From an uncultured Clostridia bacterium (GTDB lineage: Bacteria; Bacillota; Clostridia; Christensenellales; CAG-138): a stretch of DNA of 46,602 nucleotides. The notes beneath the pieces are model-generated. The model was not told the origin of the DNA. It saw only the letters and a program-made list of their open reading frames with translations, and did no database searches. The DNA lies in the NCBI GenBank assembly GCA_947168565.1, contig CAMVMM010000017.1, positions 1 to 46,602 on the forward strand, written 5' to 3'. Of the stretch, positions 7,877 to 15,929 are shown piece by piece (within the stretch, counting starts at the first letter, position 1; every line of letters starts with the position of its first letter). Made by a program: the position numbers and the translations under genes.

Positions 7877-9787
7877 ATGGAAAACAACACCGAAAAAGGC
7901 TCCAAAAAGAGCTCCGAAAAAAAGCCCATGAGCCGCGAGGAAAAGCGCAGGCGCGGCAGGGTCAAGCGCAAGCTTATAAAGGAATTCAGCCGAGGCACGA
8001 AAGGGCATTTTGTCGTCGGCATATTCGCCATAATCGCCGCAATAGTTTCGGCATACGTTATTCCGCTCATCACAAGCTTCACAATAGACTACGTGCTGCT
8101 TGATTACGCGGAAACGGGCTACACCGGCGGCATGGTGGTGGCGCCGTGGATAGCCTCGCTCGTGGAGCGGCTTGGCGGAAAGACCTTTCTTGCAAACAAT
8201 CTTTACATCATGGCGCTGCTGCTCGTGCTTGCCACGGCCCTCAACGCCTTTATGACCTATCTGCGCCGCAGCAGGGTGGCGATGGGCGCGGAAAGCCTTG
8301 CGTACAATATGCGCACAAGGCTCTACGACCATCTTTCAAACGTGCCCTACGACTACTATAAGCACGTTTCAAGCGGCGACATCATCCAGCGCTGCACCTC
8401 GGACGTGGACACGATCCGAAGATTCGTTCAAAATCAGCTTCTTGAGATAGTGCGCACCGTTTTCATGGTGGTGATAGCCGCCTACATCATGTTCAGCATG
8501 AGCGCGAGGCTTGCGCTGATCTCCGTGATGCTGATGCCTTTTCTTGCGATCGCCGCCTATCTGTACTGCAAGGGCGTGAAGAAGCATTTCGCCCTTTCGG
8601 ACGAGGCGGAGGGCGCTTTGAGCGCAACGATACAGCAAAACGCCACAAGCGTGCGCGTGGTGCGCGCCTTCGGGCAGCAGCGCGCGGAGATGGACGCCTT
8701 CACGGAAAAGAACCTTGACTACAAGAAAAAGACGCTGCATCTGAACAAGCTGATGGCGTATTTCTGGGGCTGCTCGGACACGATAGGCTTTCTTCAGATA
8801 GCGATAAGCCTTTGCTTCGGCGTGTATTTCGTGATAAAGGGGCGCATCTCCATAGGCGAGATGCTCGTGTTTTCATCCTACACCTCCATGCTGGTTTGGC
8901 CCGTGCGCCAGCTTGGGCGAATACTTGCGGATCTTGAAAAGGCGGGCGTTTCGCTTGGAAGGATCGCCGAGATTCTTGAATCGCCCGTGGAGGAGGAGCC
9001 CGGCAGGGCGCTCACGCCGCAGATAAAAGGAAATATTGAGTTTAAAAACGTTTCCTTCGGCTATGAGGACGATCAGGTGGTGCTTGACGATATAAGCTTT
9101 AGCGCGAAGCGCGGCGAGACCGTGGCCATACTCGGCTCCACCGGCTCCGGCAAATCGAGCCTTGTGCAGCTGCTTCAAAGGCTTTACACGGCGCGCAGCG
9201 GTGAGATACTCATAGACGGCGTGAATATAAACGATATAGAGCGCCATCATTTAAGGCGCAATATCGGAATAGTTTTGCAGGAGCCGTTTCTTTACTCAAG
9301 AACCATAATCGAGAATATCCGCATCACGCGGCCGGAGGCCGAGGAGAGCGAGGTTCACGAGGCCGCCTCCGTTGCCGCCATCCACGAGGTGATAAAAAGC
9401 TTTGACCGGGGCTACGACACGATAGTGGGCGAAAAGGGCGTTACGCTTTCCGGCGGTCAGAAGCAGCGCGTGGCGATAGCCAGAATGCTTATGCAGAATG
9501 CGCCGATAATCATACTGGACGACTCCATGAGCGCCGTGGACACGGAAACGGACGCGGCGATACGCGACGCGCTCCAGTCAAGGCGCGAGGGCTGCACCAC
9601 CTTCATTATTTCGCACAGGATAACCACGCTCTGCCGCGCGGATAAGATACTTGTGCTTGAGGGCGGCAGGCTCGTGCAGCAGGGCACGCACGAGCAGCTT
9701 TTGCAGCAGGACGGGCTTTACAGGCGAATTGCGGATATACAGACCCTGCTTGAAACCGACCTATTAAACGAACAGGAGGCTGAATGA
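7877..9787 (+). CDS. heterodimeric ABC exporter subunit with degenerate Walker B (BmrC-like)
   Basis: Fused membrane-ATPase half transporter of the multidrug/lipid exporter type, 636 aa. The N-terminal 35 residues are basic and cytoplasmic; six membrane helices span about residues 40-350. The ATPase domain has Walker A GSTGSGKSS (about 420-428), signature LSGGQKQ and Walker B IIILDDSMSAVD (about 544-555). The residue after the Walker B Asp is Asp rather than the usual catalytic Glu (canonical form LDEATSALD), as in the non-canonical half of heterodimeric exporters such as BmrC. The start at 7877 has ACGAGGT upstream. Its stop overlaps the next gene by 4 bp (ATGA), implying coupled translation. 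It is transcribed through the leader attenuator. Substrate unknown; drug efflux is inferred from context only. Confidence 0.93.
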   Translation: MENNTEKGSKKSSEKKPMSREEKRRRGRVKRKLIKEFSRGTKGHFVVGIFAIIAAIVSAYVIPLITSFTIDYVLLDYAETGYTGGMVVAPWIASLVERLGGKTFLANNLYIMALLLVLATALNAFMTYLRRSRVAMGAESLAYNMRTRLYDHLSNVPYDYYKHVSSGDIIQRCTSDVDTIRRFVQNQLLEIVRTVFMVVIAAYIMFSMSARLALISVMLMPFLAIAAYLYCKGVKKHFALSDEAEGALSATIQQNATSVRVVRAFGQQRAEMDAFTEKNLDYKKKTLHLNKLMAYFWGCSDTIGFLQIAISLCFGVYFVIKGRISIGEMLVFSSYTSMLVWPVRQLGRILADLEKAGVSLGRIAEILESPVEEEPGRALTPQIKGNIEFKNVSFGYEDDQVVLDDISFSAKRGETVAILGSTGSGKSSLVQLLQRLYTARSGEILIDGVNINDIERHHLRRNIGIVLQEPFLYSRTIIENIRITRPEAEESEVHEAASVAAIHEVIKSFDRGYDTIVGEKGVTLSGGQKQRVAIARMLMQNAPIIILDDSMSAVDTETDAAIRDALQSRREGCTTFIISHRITTLCRADKILVLEGGRLVQQGTHEQLLQQDGLYRRIADIQTLLETDLLNEQEAE

Positions 9788-11646
9788 TGGACGAGCTTGC
9801 AACTTCCGCTCTTCATGAAGAGGAGTTCAGCAAAAAGATAGATCTTAAGCTGTGGAAGCGCCTGCTTTCATACGCGCTGCGGTATCGCGGCATGTTCATT
9901 GCGATAGTGCTTTTGATGCTGCTTGTGGCGCTTATAGACCTTGTGTATCCGCAGCTCACAAGATACGCGATAGACAATATCATTTCCAAGGGGGAAGGCG
10001 GCATACGGGAGCTTGTGCCCTTTGCGGCCGTATACGGCGCAGTGGTGCTCGTTCAGGGCGGCTGCGTGGTTGCCTTCATCTATTTCTGCGGAAAGCTGGA
10101 GCTGAATATGAGCTTTGATATTCGGCAGGACGCCTTTAAAAAGCTTCAGGAGCTTTCGTTTTCCTACTACGACAAAACCGCCGTTGGCTACATCATGGCG
10201 CGCATGGTGGGCGACATCACCCGACTGAGCGAGATGATAGCGTGGAGCCTGACGGATATTTTCTGGTCCACCGGCTTCATACTCGGCTGCATAGCCTTCC
10301 TGCTTGCCATGAACTGGAAGCTGGGGCTGCTGGTGCTGATAGTGCTGCCCCCGCTTGCGGTGATAAGCGTTTATTTTCAGCGCAGGATCCTTGCGCAGCA
10401 CAGGATAGTCAAAAAACAGAATTCGCGCATTACGGGCGCCTTCAACGAGGGCATAATGGGCGCGGTGACTACAAAAACGCTCGTGCGCGAGGAGCGCAAT
10501 TTTGAGGAGTTCAAGAGCGAATCCGGCACGCTGAAAAAGGCGTCCATCCGCGCGGCGGTGCTCTCCGCGCTGTTCACCCCCATCGTGATGACGCTTGGCT
10601 CCATCGCCACCGCGATAGCGCTTTACGCGGGCGGCCGCACCGTTATCGCCCCCACGGTGTTCGGAGTGGGGATGACGCTTGGCGTGCTGACCACCTTCAT
10701 ATCCTACACCACGAATCTTTTCGACCCCATGCAGCAGCTTGCGGGCATATTCGCTGAGATGCAGAGCGCGCAGGCGAGCGCGGAGCGCGTTATCTCCCTT
10801 TTGGACACCCCCTGCGATATTACCGACACGCCGGAGGTTATCGCAAAATACGGCGACAGCTTCGACCCCAGGCGCGAAAACTGGGAGGAGCTGCACGGCG
10901 ACGTGGAGTTTAAAAACGTTTCCTTCGCCTATAAGGACGGCGAGCGGGTTTTGAAGAATTTCAATCTGAAGGTGAAGCAGGGCGAGACCGTGGCGCTCGT
11001 TGGCGAAACCGGAGCCGGAAAAAGCACCATAGTGAACCTTGTGTGCAGATTTTATGAGCCGACCGAGGGCGAGATACTGATAGACGGCAGGGATTACCGC
11101 GAAAGAAGCCAGCTTTGGCTTCAGGACAGGCTCGGCTACGTGCTTCAGACCCCGCATCTTTTCAGCGGCAGCATAAAGGATAATATCCGCTACGGGCGCA
11201 AGGACGCGGGCGACGACGAGGTTATGGAGGCGGCGAAGCTCGTTCACGCGCACGAATTCATAACGGGGCTTGAAAAGGGCTACGATACCGAGGTCGGCGA
11301 GGGCGGCGCAAGGCTCTCCACGGGGCAGAAGCAGCTCATAAGCTTCGCCCGGGTCATACTTGCCAACCCGAGGATCTTCGTGCTGGATGAAGCCACAAGC
11401 TCCATCGACACCGAGACCGAGGCGCTCATCCAGAGCGCGATAGGCGAGGTGCTGAAAAACCGCACCAGCTTCATAGTTGCCCACAGGCTCTCCACCATCC
11501 GCTCGGCGGACAGGATACTGGTTATCCGCGGCGGCAGGATCACCGAGAGCGGCACCCACAGGGAGCTTTTGAAGCTGCGCGGCTACTACTATAACCTTTA
11601 CACGACGCAGTTCACGGAGAACAGCACCGAAAAGCTGCTTTCGTAA
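9784..11646 (+). CDS. heterodimeric ABC exporter partner subunit (BmrD-like)
   Basis: Second half transporter, 620 aa, with about six membrane helices between residues 30 and 335 and a C-terminal ATPase domain. Walker A is GETGAGKST (about 408-416) and Walker B is FVLDEATSSID (about 532-542) with the catalytic Glu intact. The signature is LSTGQKQ, so its second Gly is replaced by Thr. In the ABC dimer this weakened signature faces the Walker A/B of the first subunit. One ATP site is therefore doubly degenerate and the other canonical, the known pattern of asymmetric exporters. It overlaps the first subunit by ATGA, so equimolar synthesis is expected. No clear terminator follows. The next gene begins 91 bp later, after direct repeats of TTTTAAACCG. 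Confidence 0.93.
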   Translation: MMDELATSALHEEEFSKKIDLKLWKRLLSYALRYRGMFIAIVLLMLLVALIDLVYPQLTRYAIDNIISKGEGGIRELVPFAAVYGAVVLVQGGCVVAFIYFCGKLELNMSFDIRQDAFKKLQELSFSYYDKTAVGYIMARMVGDITRLSEMIAWSLTDIFWSTGFILGCIAFLLAMNWKLGLLVLIVLPPLAVISVYFQRRILAQHRIVKKQNSRITGAFNEGIMGAVTTKTLVREERNFEEFKSESGTLKKASIRAAVLSALFTPIVMTLGSIATAIALYAGGRTVIAPTVFGVGMTLGVLTTFISYTTNLFDPMQQLAGIFAEMQSAQASAERVISLLDTPCDITDTPEVIAKYGDSFDPRRENWEELHGDVEFKNVSFAYKDGERVLKNFNLKVKQGETVALVGETGAGKSTIVNLVCRFYEPTEGEILIDGRDYRERSQLWLQDRLGYVLQTPHLFSGSIKDNIRYGRKDAGDDEVMEAAKLVHAHEFITGLEKGYDTEVGEGGARLSTGQKQLISFARVILANPRIFVLDEATSSIDTETEALIQSAIGEVLKNRTSFIVAHRLSTIRSADRILVIRGGRITESGTHRELLKLRGYYYNLYTTQFTENSTEKLLS

Positions 11647-11736
11647 GGATCGGAGCGAATGACGAGGGCATTCCCCGCGAATGACGCAGAAGTTCGTTTT
11701 AAACCGAATTTTAAACCGTAAAAGGAGCGGAAACGG

Positions 11737-13164
11737 ATGGCAAAGGCGCTTCCCGAAAAATTCACCCTTCGCATGAAGGCGCAGCTCGGCGCGGAATACG
11801 ATGCTTTTATTGCCGCATACGAGCTGCCGCCCGTGCGCGGAATACGAATAAACACGCTGAAGCTGAGCAAGGAAAGGTTTTTGCAGCTCTGCCCGTGGAG
11901 CGTGGAGCAGTCGCCCACGCTGGACGAGGGGCTTATCCTTTGCGAGGACGTGCCGCATATCGGCTCGCACCCCTTCCATATCGCGGGAATGCTTTACGTT
12001 CAGGAGCCCTCCGCAATGAGCGTTATAGATATGGCGGAGATAAGCCCCGGCATGAGGGTGCTGGATCTTTGCGCGGCGCCCGGCGGCAAATCCGGCGGCA
12101 TCGCTGCAAGGCTACGGGGCAGCGGGCTGCTCGTTTCAAACGAAATAGTGCCCGCCCGCGCAAGGCAGCTTGCACGCAATCTTGAGCGGCTCGGCGCGGT
12201 CAACTCCGTCGTTACCTGCGCCCGTCCGGACGCCGTTTCGGAAGCGCTCCCCCGCTTTTTCGACCGCGTTATCGTGGACGCGCCCTGCTCCGGCGAGGGT
12301 ATGTTTCGAAAGGACGACACCGCGATAGAGGAATGGTCACCGGAGCACGTTGCCTCCTGCGCCGCAAGGCAGAGGGCGATACTTGAGAGCGCGGAAAAAT
12401 GCGTTCGGGAGGGCGGCAGGCTCATCTATTCCACCTGCACCTTTTCGCCCGAGGAAAACGAGGGCGTTATCGAAGCTTTTCTTTCAAAGCACCCCGAATA
12501 TTCGCTTGAAACAATGCGCAGGCTTTACCCGCACACCTCCGCCGGCGAGGGGCATTTCGCGGCAAGGCTGATAAAAGCCGGCGCTTCGGCTGCCGTGCCG
12601 CAGAAGGTCAGGCCCGGCGGCAGGGGCGAAGCTGCAAGGCGCGAAACGGCTGTTAAAATGCCCGACAAACAAACGGAAGCGCTTGCCGCGAGCTTTTTTG
12701 ACGGGGTATTGAGCGGCGCCGCCCCAAGCTTTTCCGCGCTTTATTCCGCGGTTTCGGCAAAGGGCGCCTTCTCCGAAAGGCTTTTGTACTGCCCGTTTGA
12801 ATTCCCAAAGGAGCTGCTTCTTCTGCCCATCGTTTCATTCGGCGCTGCCGTGGGCGAAAGAGCGGGAAGGGTCTTTAAGCCCTCGCACTCCTTCTTTATG
12901 GCGGCGCACGGGCTCGGGTATCGAAACGGGCTTGAATTGGCGGGCGACCCCGCCGCGCTCCCCGCCTTTCTTCGCGGCGAAGCCCTGAGCGGTGATGCAG
13001 CGGCTTTGCACGGCTTTGATATTTCAAACGAATACTCCCGCTATATGCCCGTTTGCGTTCACGGCTGCCCGGTGGGCTTCGGCAAGCTTTCGGACGGCTG
13101 TTTAAAGAACCATCTTCCCAAGGGGCTTATCGTTTCAAGAAGCGCGGCGCTTGCGGATGAATAG
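11737..13164 (+). CDS. rsmF: NOL1/NOP2/Sun-family rRNA cytosine-C5 methyltransferase, RsmF-like
   Basis: SAM-dependent RNA m5C methyltransferase, 475 aa. The SAM-binding loop is DLCAAPGGKSGG (about 110-121). The two family cysteines are present: C184 in DAPCSGEGMFRK (motif IV) and C234 in YSTCTFSPEENE (motif VI, the nucleophile). The C-terminal about 190 residues look like the RsmF-type RNA-binding extension ending in a PUA-like fold, with VCVHGCPVGFGKLSDGCLKN. The architecture matches proteins annotated RsmF in Firmicutes; the exact rRNA target (C1407 in E. coli) is not proven here. The start at 11737 has AAAGGAG upstream. The gene is independent in character from the exporter in front of it. 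Confidence 0.88.
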   Translation: MAKALPEKFTLRMKAQLGAEYDAFIAAYELPPVRGIRINTLKLSKERFLQLCPWSVEQSPTLDEGLILCEDVPHIGSHPFHIAGMLYVQEPSAMSVIDMAEISPGMRVLDLCAAPGGKSGGIAARLRGSGLLVSNEIVPARARQLARNLERLGAVNSVVTCARPDAVSEALPRFFDRVIVDAPCSGEGMFRKDDTAIEEWSPEHVASCAARQRAILESAEKCVREGGRLIYSTCTFSPEENEGVIEAFLSKHPEYSLETMRRLYPHTSAGEGHFAARLIKAGASAAVPQKVRPGGRGEAARRETAVKMPDKQTEALAASFFDGVLSGAAPSFSALYSAVSAKGAFSERLLYCPFEFPKELLLLPIVSFGAAVGERAGRVFKPSHSFFMAAHGLGYRNGLELAGDPAALPAFLRGEALSGDAAALHGFDISNEYSRYMPVCVHGCPVGFGKLSDGCLKNHLPKGLIVSRSAALADE

Positions 13165-13247
13165 TATATAGTTCTGCGTTTTTTGCGGCAATATACTTTT
13201 TATTGTAAAATAAAACAGAAAACTTGCCAAGAATATTGTTTTTGATG

Positions 13248-13276
13248 TTGATTTAATTCTTCAGGTGGTATATAAT
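13248..13276 (+). promoter_or_regulatory. sigma-A promoter of fba
   Basis: TTGATT (13248-13253), 17 nt, then TATAAT (13271-13276). The leader from about 13283 to 13389 can form a hairpin closed by GGATCGC/GCGATCC (13287-13293 with 13348-13354). Confidence 0.75.
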
Positions 13277-13389
13277 GGAGCAAGCAGGATCGCTCTTGCG
13301 CCGTTTTGACGCGCTTCGCCCGGTTTCGGCGTTCCGCAGGCGGCTGTGCGATCCATGTACAACACAAAAGATTTTGGGAGGATCATCCT

Positions 13390-14325
13390 ATGCCACTCGT
13401 AACCAGTACCGAAATGTTCAAGAAGGCCTATGAAGGCGGCTACTCCATCGGCGCATTCAATGTGAACAACATGGAGATCATTCAGGGAATCACCGAGGCT
13501 GCGAAGGAAGAGAACGCGCCCCTTATTCTTCAGGTCAGCGCCGGCGCAAGGAAATATGCCAACCACACCTACCTTATGAAGCTCATCGAGGCTGCCCTGA
13601 TCGAAACCGATCTTCCGATCTGCGTTCATCTTGACCATGGCGACAGCTTCGAGCTTTGCAAGAGCTGCATCGACGGCGGCTTCACCTCCGTTATGATCGA
13701 CGGCTCCCACCTCCCCTATGAGGAGAATATCAAGCTTACCCGCCAGGTGGTTGAATACGCGCACGATCACGGCGTTGTGGTCGAGGGCGAGCTCGGCCGT
13801 CTTGAGGGCGTTGAGGACGACGTGAACGTTTCCGCCGAGGACGCAAGCTACACCAACCCCGCGCAGGTTCAGGATTTCGTCGGCCGCACCGGCGTGGACA
13901 GCCTTGCCATCGCAATAGGCACCAGCCACGGCGCATACAAATTCAAGCCCGGCACCAAGCCCCAGCTCAGGTTCGACATTCTTGAAGAGGTCGAGCGTCT
14001 GCTTCCCGGCTTCCCCATCGTGCTTCACGGCGCAAGCTCCGTTATCCCCGAGTTCGTTAAAATGATAAACGAGCACGGTGGCAATATGCCGGACGCGATC
14101 GGCGTGCCCGAGGATATGCTGCGCAAGGCGGCGAGCATGGCCGTTTGCAAGATCAATATCGACAGCGACCTGCGCCTTGCCATGACCGGCACGATCCGCA
14201 AGTATTTCGATGAGAACCCCTCTCATTTCGATCCCCGTCAGTACCTCAAGCCCGCCCGCGCCGCCATCAAGGAAATGGTTCGCCACAAGCTGATCCACGT
14301 TCTTGGCTGCAACGGCAAGGCATAA
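13390..14325 (+). CDS. fba: class II fructose-1,6-bisphosphate aldolase
   Basis: Zinc-dependent aldolase of glycolysis and gluconeogenesis, cleaving fructose 1,6-bisphosphate to two triose phosphates. The 311-aa protein has the catalytic Asp and first zinc ligand in HLDHGDSFE (D82, H83), the acidic EGELG (around 132-136), and the zinc-ligand His residues in GTSHGAYKF (H180) and VLHGASSV (H213). INIDSDLRLA near the C terminus contributes to phosphate binding. The start at 13390 (MPLVTSTEMF) is preferred to an upstream in-frame ATG at 13306, because GGGAGG lies upstream of it and the family begins here. It is driven by its own promoter with a structured leader of about 105 nt. Confidence 0.97.
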   Translation: MPLVTSTEMFKKAYEGGYSIGAFNVNNMEIIQGITEAAKEENAPLILQVSAGARKYANHTYLMKLIEAALIETDLPICVHLDHGDSFELCKSCIDGGFTSVMIDGSHLPYEENIKLTRQVVEYAHDHGVVVEGELGRLEGVEDDVNVSAEDASYTNPAQVQDFVGRTGVDSLAIAIGTSHGAYKFKPGTKPQLRFDILEEVERLLPGFPIVLHGASSVIPEFVKMINEHGGNMPDAIGVPEDMLRKAASMAVCKINIDSDLRLAMTGTIRKYFDENPSHFDPRQYLKPARAAIKEMVRHKLIHVLGCNGKA

Positions 14326-14338
14326 TTCGCTCATCTAT

Positions 14339-14383
14339 CCTCCGGCGGGCGTTTCGGTCACGGATCGGAGCTCCTGCCGGAGG
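14339..14383 (+). terminator. hairpin after fba, weak terminator
   Basis: CCTCCGGC (14339-14346) pairs perfectly with GCCGGAGG (14376-14383). Only TGATATTATTTT follows, with no compact T tract. It could be a leaky terminator or a stability stem between fba and the DUF1292 gene. Confidence 0.45.
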
Positions 14384-14417
14384 TGATATTATTTTGGAAC
14401 GATAATCGGAGAACAGC

Positions 14418-14675
14418 TTGGAACAGAACGATCAGATCAGATCCATCCTCCTTACGGACGAGGACGACAACGAAATAGAATTCGATATTATGGACAATTT
14501 CGCTTTCGAGGGCGAAAGCTACTACGTGCTTCTGCCCGTGGATGACGAGCGGGACGATATCGAATACGTTATCCTGCGCGACAGGGGCGAGGGCGAGCTT
14601 ATCGGCATCGAGGATGAACGCACGCTCGACCGCGTTTTTGAAGAATACAAGAGGCGCAACAGCATCGAAAACTGA
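14418..14675 (+). CDS. DUF1292 family protein (YrzB-like)
   Basis: Small acidic cytoplasmic protein of 85 aa, belonging by pattern to DUF1292, a family common in Firmicutes and of unknown biochemical role. Features are an N-terminal DEDDNEIEFDI stretch, the FEGESYYVLLPVDD core and a helical C terminus (LDRVFEEYKRR). The start is a TTG at 14418 with CGGAGAA a few bases upstream; no ATG or GTG gives a full-length domain. It is usually found with ruvX and other cell-cycle genes, but here it follows fba and precedes a lipoprotein gene by 26 bp, so it is probably cotranscribed with the latter. Confidence 0.85.
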   Translation: MEQNDQIRSILLTDEDDNEIEFDIMDNFAFEGESYYVLLPVDDERDDIEYVILRDRGEGELIGIEDERTLDRVFEEYKRRNSIEN

Positions 14676-14701
14676 TTTCGCCTTTTTCCGGAGAATACCT
14701 G

Positions 14702-15241
14702 ATGAAACGCTTTATTACAACCACGGCCGCCGCGCTTTGCGCCGCCTTCCTTTTGGCTTGCAGCAACGTAACGCCCAAGCTTGACCCGCTCACCACTCCC
14801 CCGCCCATGCCCGAAACGGCGCCTCCCGCTTCGGACGTGCCCGACCCCGTGGTGACTGCCGAGCCCACGCCCGATGCGTCGCTTGAGCCAGGTGAAGCAA
14901 AGGACGTGCTTGGAAACATAATCTACGGCAGCGATCATTTCGAGCGCTATATTCGCTTTGAAAACGTTTATGTTTACGAGGAAAACGGCGATACCTTCGT
15001 GGATCTCACCGCGGACAACAGCTACCCGAAAACGATAATGTGCGCCGTGAATATCGCCTTTTATGCCGAGGACGGCTCAATAATCGCCTCAAGCAGCCTC
15101 CAAATGCCGGACGGCTCGTTTATGCTCTCCCTCGGCAGCGGCAAAACGAATCTTTACGCCCGCGTGATGACCGATACGCTTTTGACCGATAAGCCCTTCC
15201 GCCTTATCTTCGATCAGCAGACCGGCGTTAAGCCCCAGTGA
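14702..15241 (+). CDS. predicted lipoprotein of unknown function
   Basis: 179-aa secreted lipoprotein. The N terminus MKRFITTTAAALCAAFLLAC is a signal peptide with a lipobox (LLAC, Cys20), so it should be anchored to the outer face of the membrane. Residues 24-65 are a Pro/Thr/Ala/Asp-rich linker, typical of cell-wall-spanning spacers. The remaining about 110 residues are predicted beta-rich (FVDLTADNSYPKTIMCAVNI, then a GSGKTNLYARV segment) and look like a small FxLYD-type beta-sandwich, but I cannot assign a family with confidence. The start at 14702 has GGAGAATACC upstream. A 19-bp repeat array begins about 60 bp after its stop. Confidence 0.8.
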   Translation: MKRFITTTAAALCAAFLLACSNVTPKLDPLTTPPPMPETAPPASDVPDPVVTAEPTPDASLEPGEAKDVLGNIIYGSDHFERYIRFENVYVYEENGDTFVDLTADNSYPKTIMCAVNIAFYAEDGSIIASSSLQMPDGSFMLSLGSGKTNLYARVMTDTLLTDKPFRLIFDQQTGVKPQ

Positions 15242-15302
15242 TGCGGGCCTTCTGCGCCGATTTGATGCTTCGGCTTTTCCGTTTGGTTTACTCCGCGCCG
15301 TG

Positions 15303-15413
15303 CCTTCGGTTTGCGGCCGTGCCTTCGGTTTGCGGCCGTGCCTTCGGTTTGCGGCCATTCCTTCGGTTTGCGGCCATTCCTTCGGTTTGCGGCCATTCCT
15401 TCGGTTTGCGGCC
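15303..15413. repeat. 19-bp minisatellite, six copies
   Basis: CCTTCGGTTTGCGGCC recurs at 15303, 15322, 15341, 15360, 15379 and 15398, an exact 19-bp period. The 3-nt linkers between copies are GTG (after copies 1 and 2) and ATT (after copies 3, 4 and 5), so two sub-types sit in two blocks. The period is not a multiple of three and no gene covers it, so it is not protein-coding. It lies between the lipoprotein gene and tRNA-Lys. Confidence 0.92.
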
Positions 15414-15514
15414 TGTCGCCCTGTTTTTCCCCGTCCTTCAAGCGTTTTTTGCGCTTTGATACCGTTTTGAAACTGCTTTTGTAAAATATATCTCGTTTTA
15501 TGCGCCAAATGGGG

Positions 15515-15542
15515 TTGACTTTTGCGGAAATTCGGGTATAAT
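15515..15542 (+). promoter_or_regulatory. sigma-A promoter of tRNA-Lys
   Basis: TTGACT (15515-15520), a 16-nt spacer and TATAAT (15537-15542). The tRNA begins 28 nt after the -10 box. Confidence 0.8.
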
Positions 15543-15569
15543 AGTTTATGCGCTTTGGGAAAAGCAAAT

Positions 15570-15645
15570 GCACCTTTAGCTCAGCTGGTAGAGCACCTGA
15601 CTCTTAATCAGGGTGTCCAGGGTTCGAGCCCCTGAAGGTGTACCA
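15570..15645 (+). tRNA. tRNA-Lys (CTT)
   Basis: A 76-nt cloverleaf: acceptor GCACCTT pairs with AAGGTGT; the D arm is GCTCAGCTGGTAGAGC; the anticodon stem CCTGA/TCAGG encloses the loop CTCTTAA, giving anticodon CTT. The T arm has GGTTCGAGCCCC, and the 3' CCA is encoded. A promoter lies upstream and an intrinsic terminator directly downstream, so it is a single-gene unit. Confidence 0.97.
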
Positions 15646-15648
15646 CAG

Positions 15649-15679
15649 AAAACGGCGTCCCCTTTGGGATGCCGTTTTT
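15649..15679 (+). terminator. intrinsic terminator of tRNA-Lys
   Basis: AAAACGGC-G-TCCC (15649-15661) pairs with GGGA-T-GCCGTTTT (15666-15678) around a CTTT loop, with a terminal T run. Confidence 0.88.
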
Positions 15680-15780
15680 GCTATAATAAAACACCGAATG
15701 GGCGAGAAAAGAGCCGTAAGGTTCGGTAGAAATCGACTTCCAATCGACGGATATTTTTGCTATAATCGGTGTAAGCAAAA

Positions 15781-15836
15781 AGCCGCGCGGAAAAAAAGCC
15801 GTTTTCGGTACTAAAAACTGTACTCACGTGCGGCAG
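15781..15836 (+). ncRNA. possible small structured RNA or leader element
   Basis: GCCGCGCG (15782-15789) pairs with CGTGCGGC (15827-15834, one G-U). It encloses a second small stem GCCG-TTTT-CGGT (15798-15809) and, as a partly exclusive alternative, GTAC/GTAC (15808-15811 with 15820-15823). A TATAAT lies about 20 nt upstream (15760-15765) but with a poor -35. The rest of the gap between the tRNA-Lys terminator and the next promoter shows nothing else. Confidence 0.3.
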
Positions 15837-15851
15837 CCCTGCATTTTCTTA

Positions 15852-15880
15852 TTGTAAGCCGCGCTTTTTCATGCTATACT
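15852..15880 (+). promoter_or_regulatory. sigma-A promoter of the Sel1-repeat gene
   Basis: TTGTAA (15852-15857), 17 nt, then TATACT (15875-15880). The gene starts 50 bp downstream. Confidence 0.65.
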
Positions 15881-15929
15881 TATCCCATCGGAACGCAACG
15901 TTTTTATAATCTTTTTTGGAGGAGGAATT

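Noticed and set aside
9868-11979. Very long open frame on the minus strand opposite the second ABC exporter gene
   Set aside because: Typical GC-skewed mirror of a real gene: no family motifs, Arg/His-rich composition, and the plus frame encodes a complete ABC transporter.
13277-13389. Known riboswitch in the fba leader
   Set aside because: Only a single closing stem is visible; no conserved core of a known riboswitch class could be recognised by eye.
15303-15413. CRISPR array
   Set aside because: Repeats are contiguous at 19 bp with 3-nt linkers and have no spacers; no cas genes are nearby.
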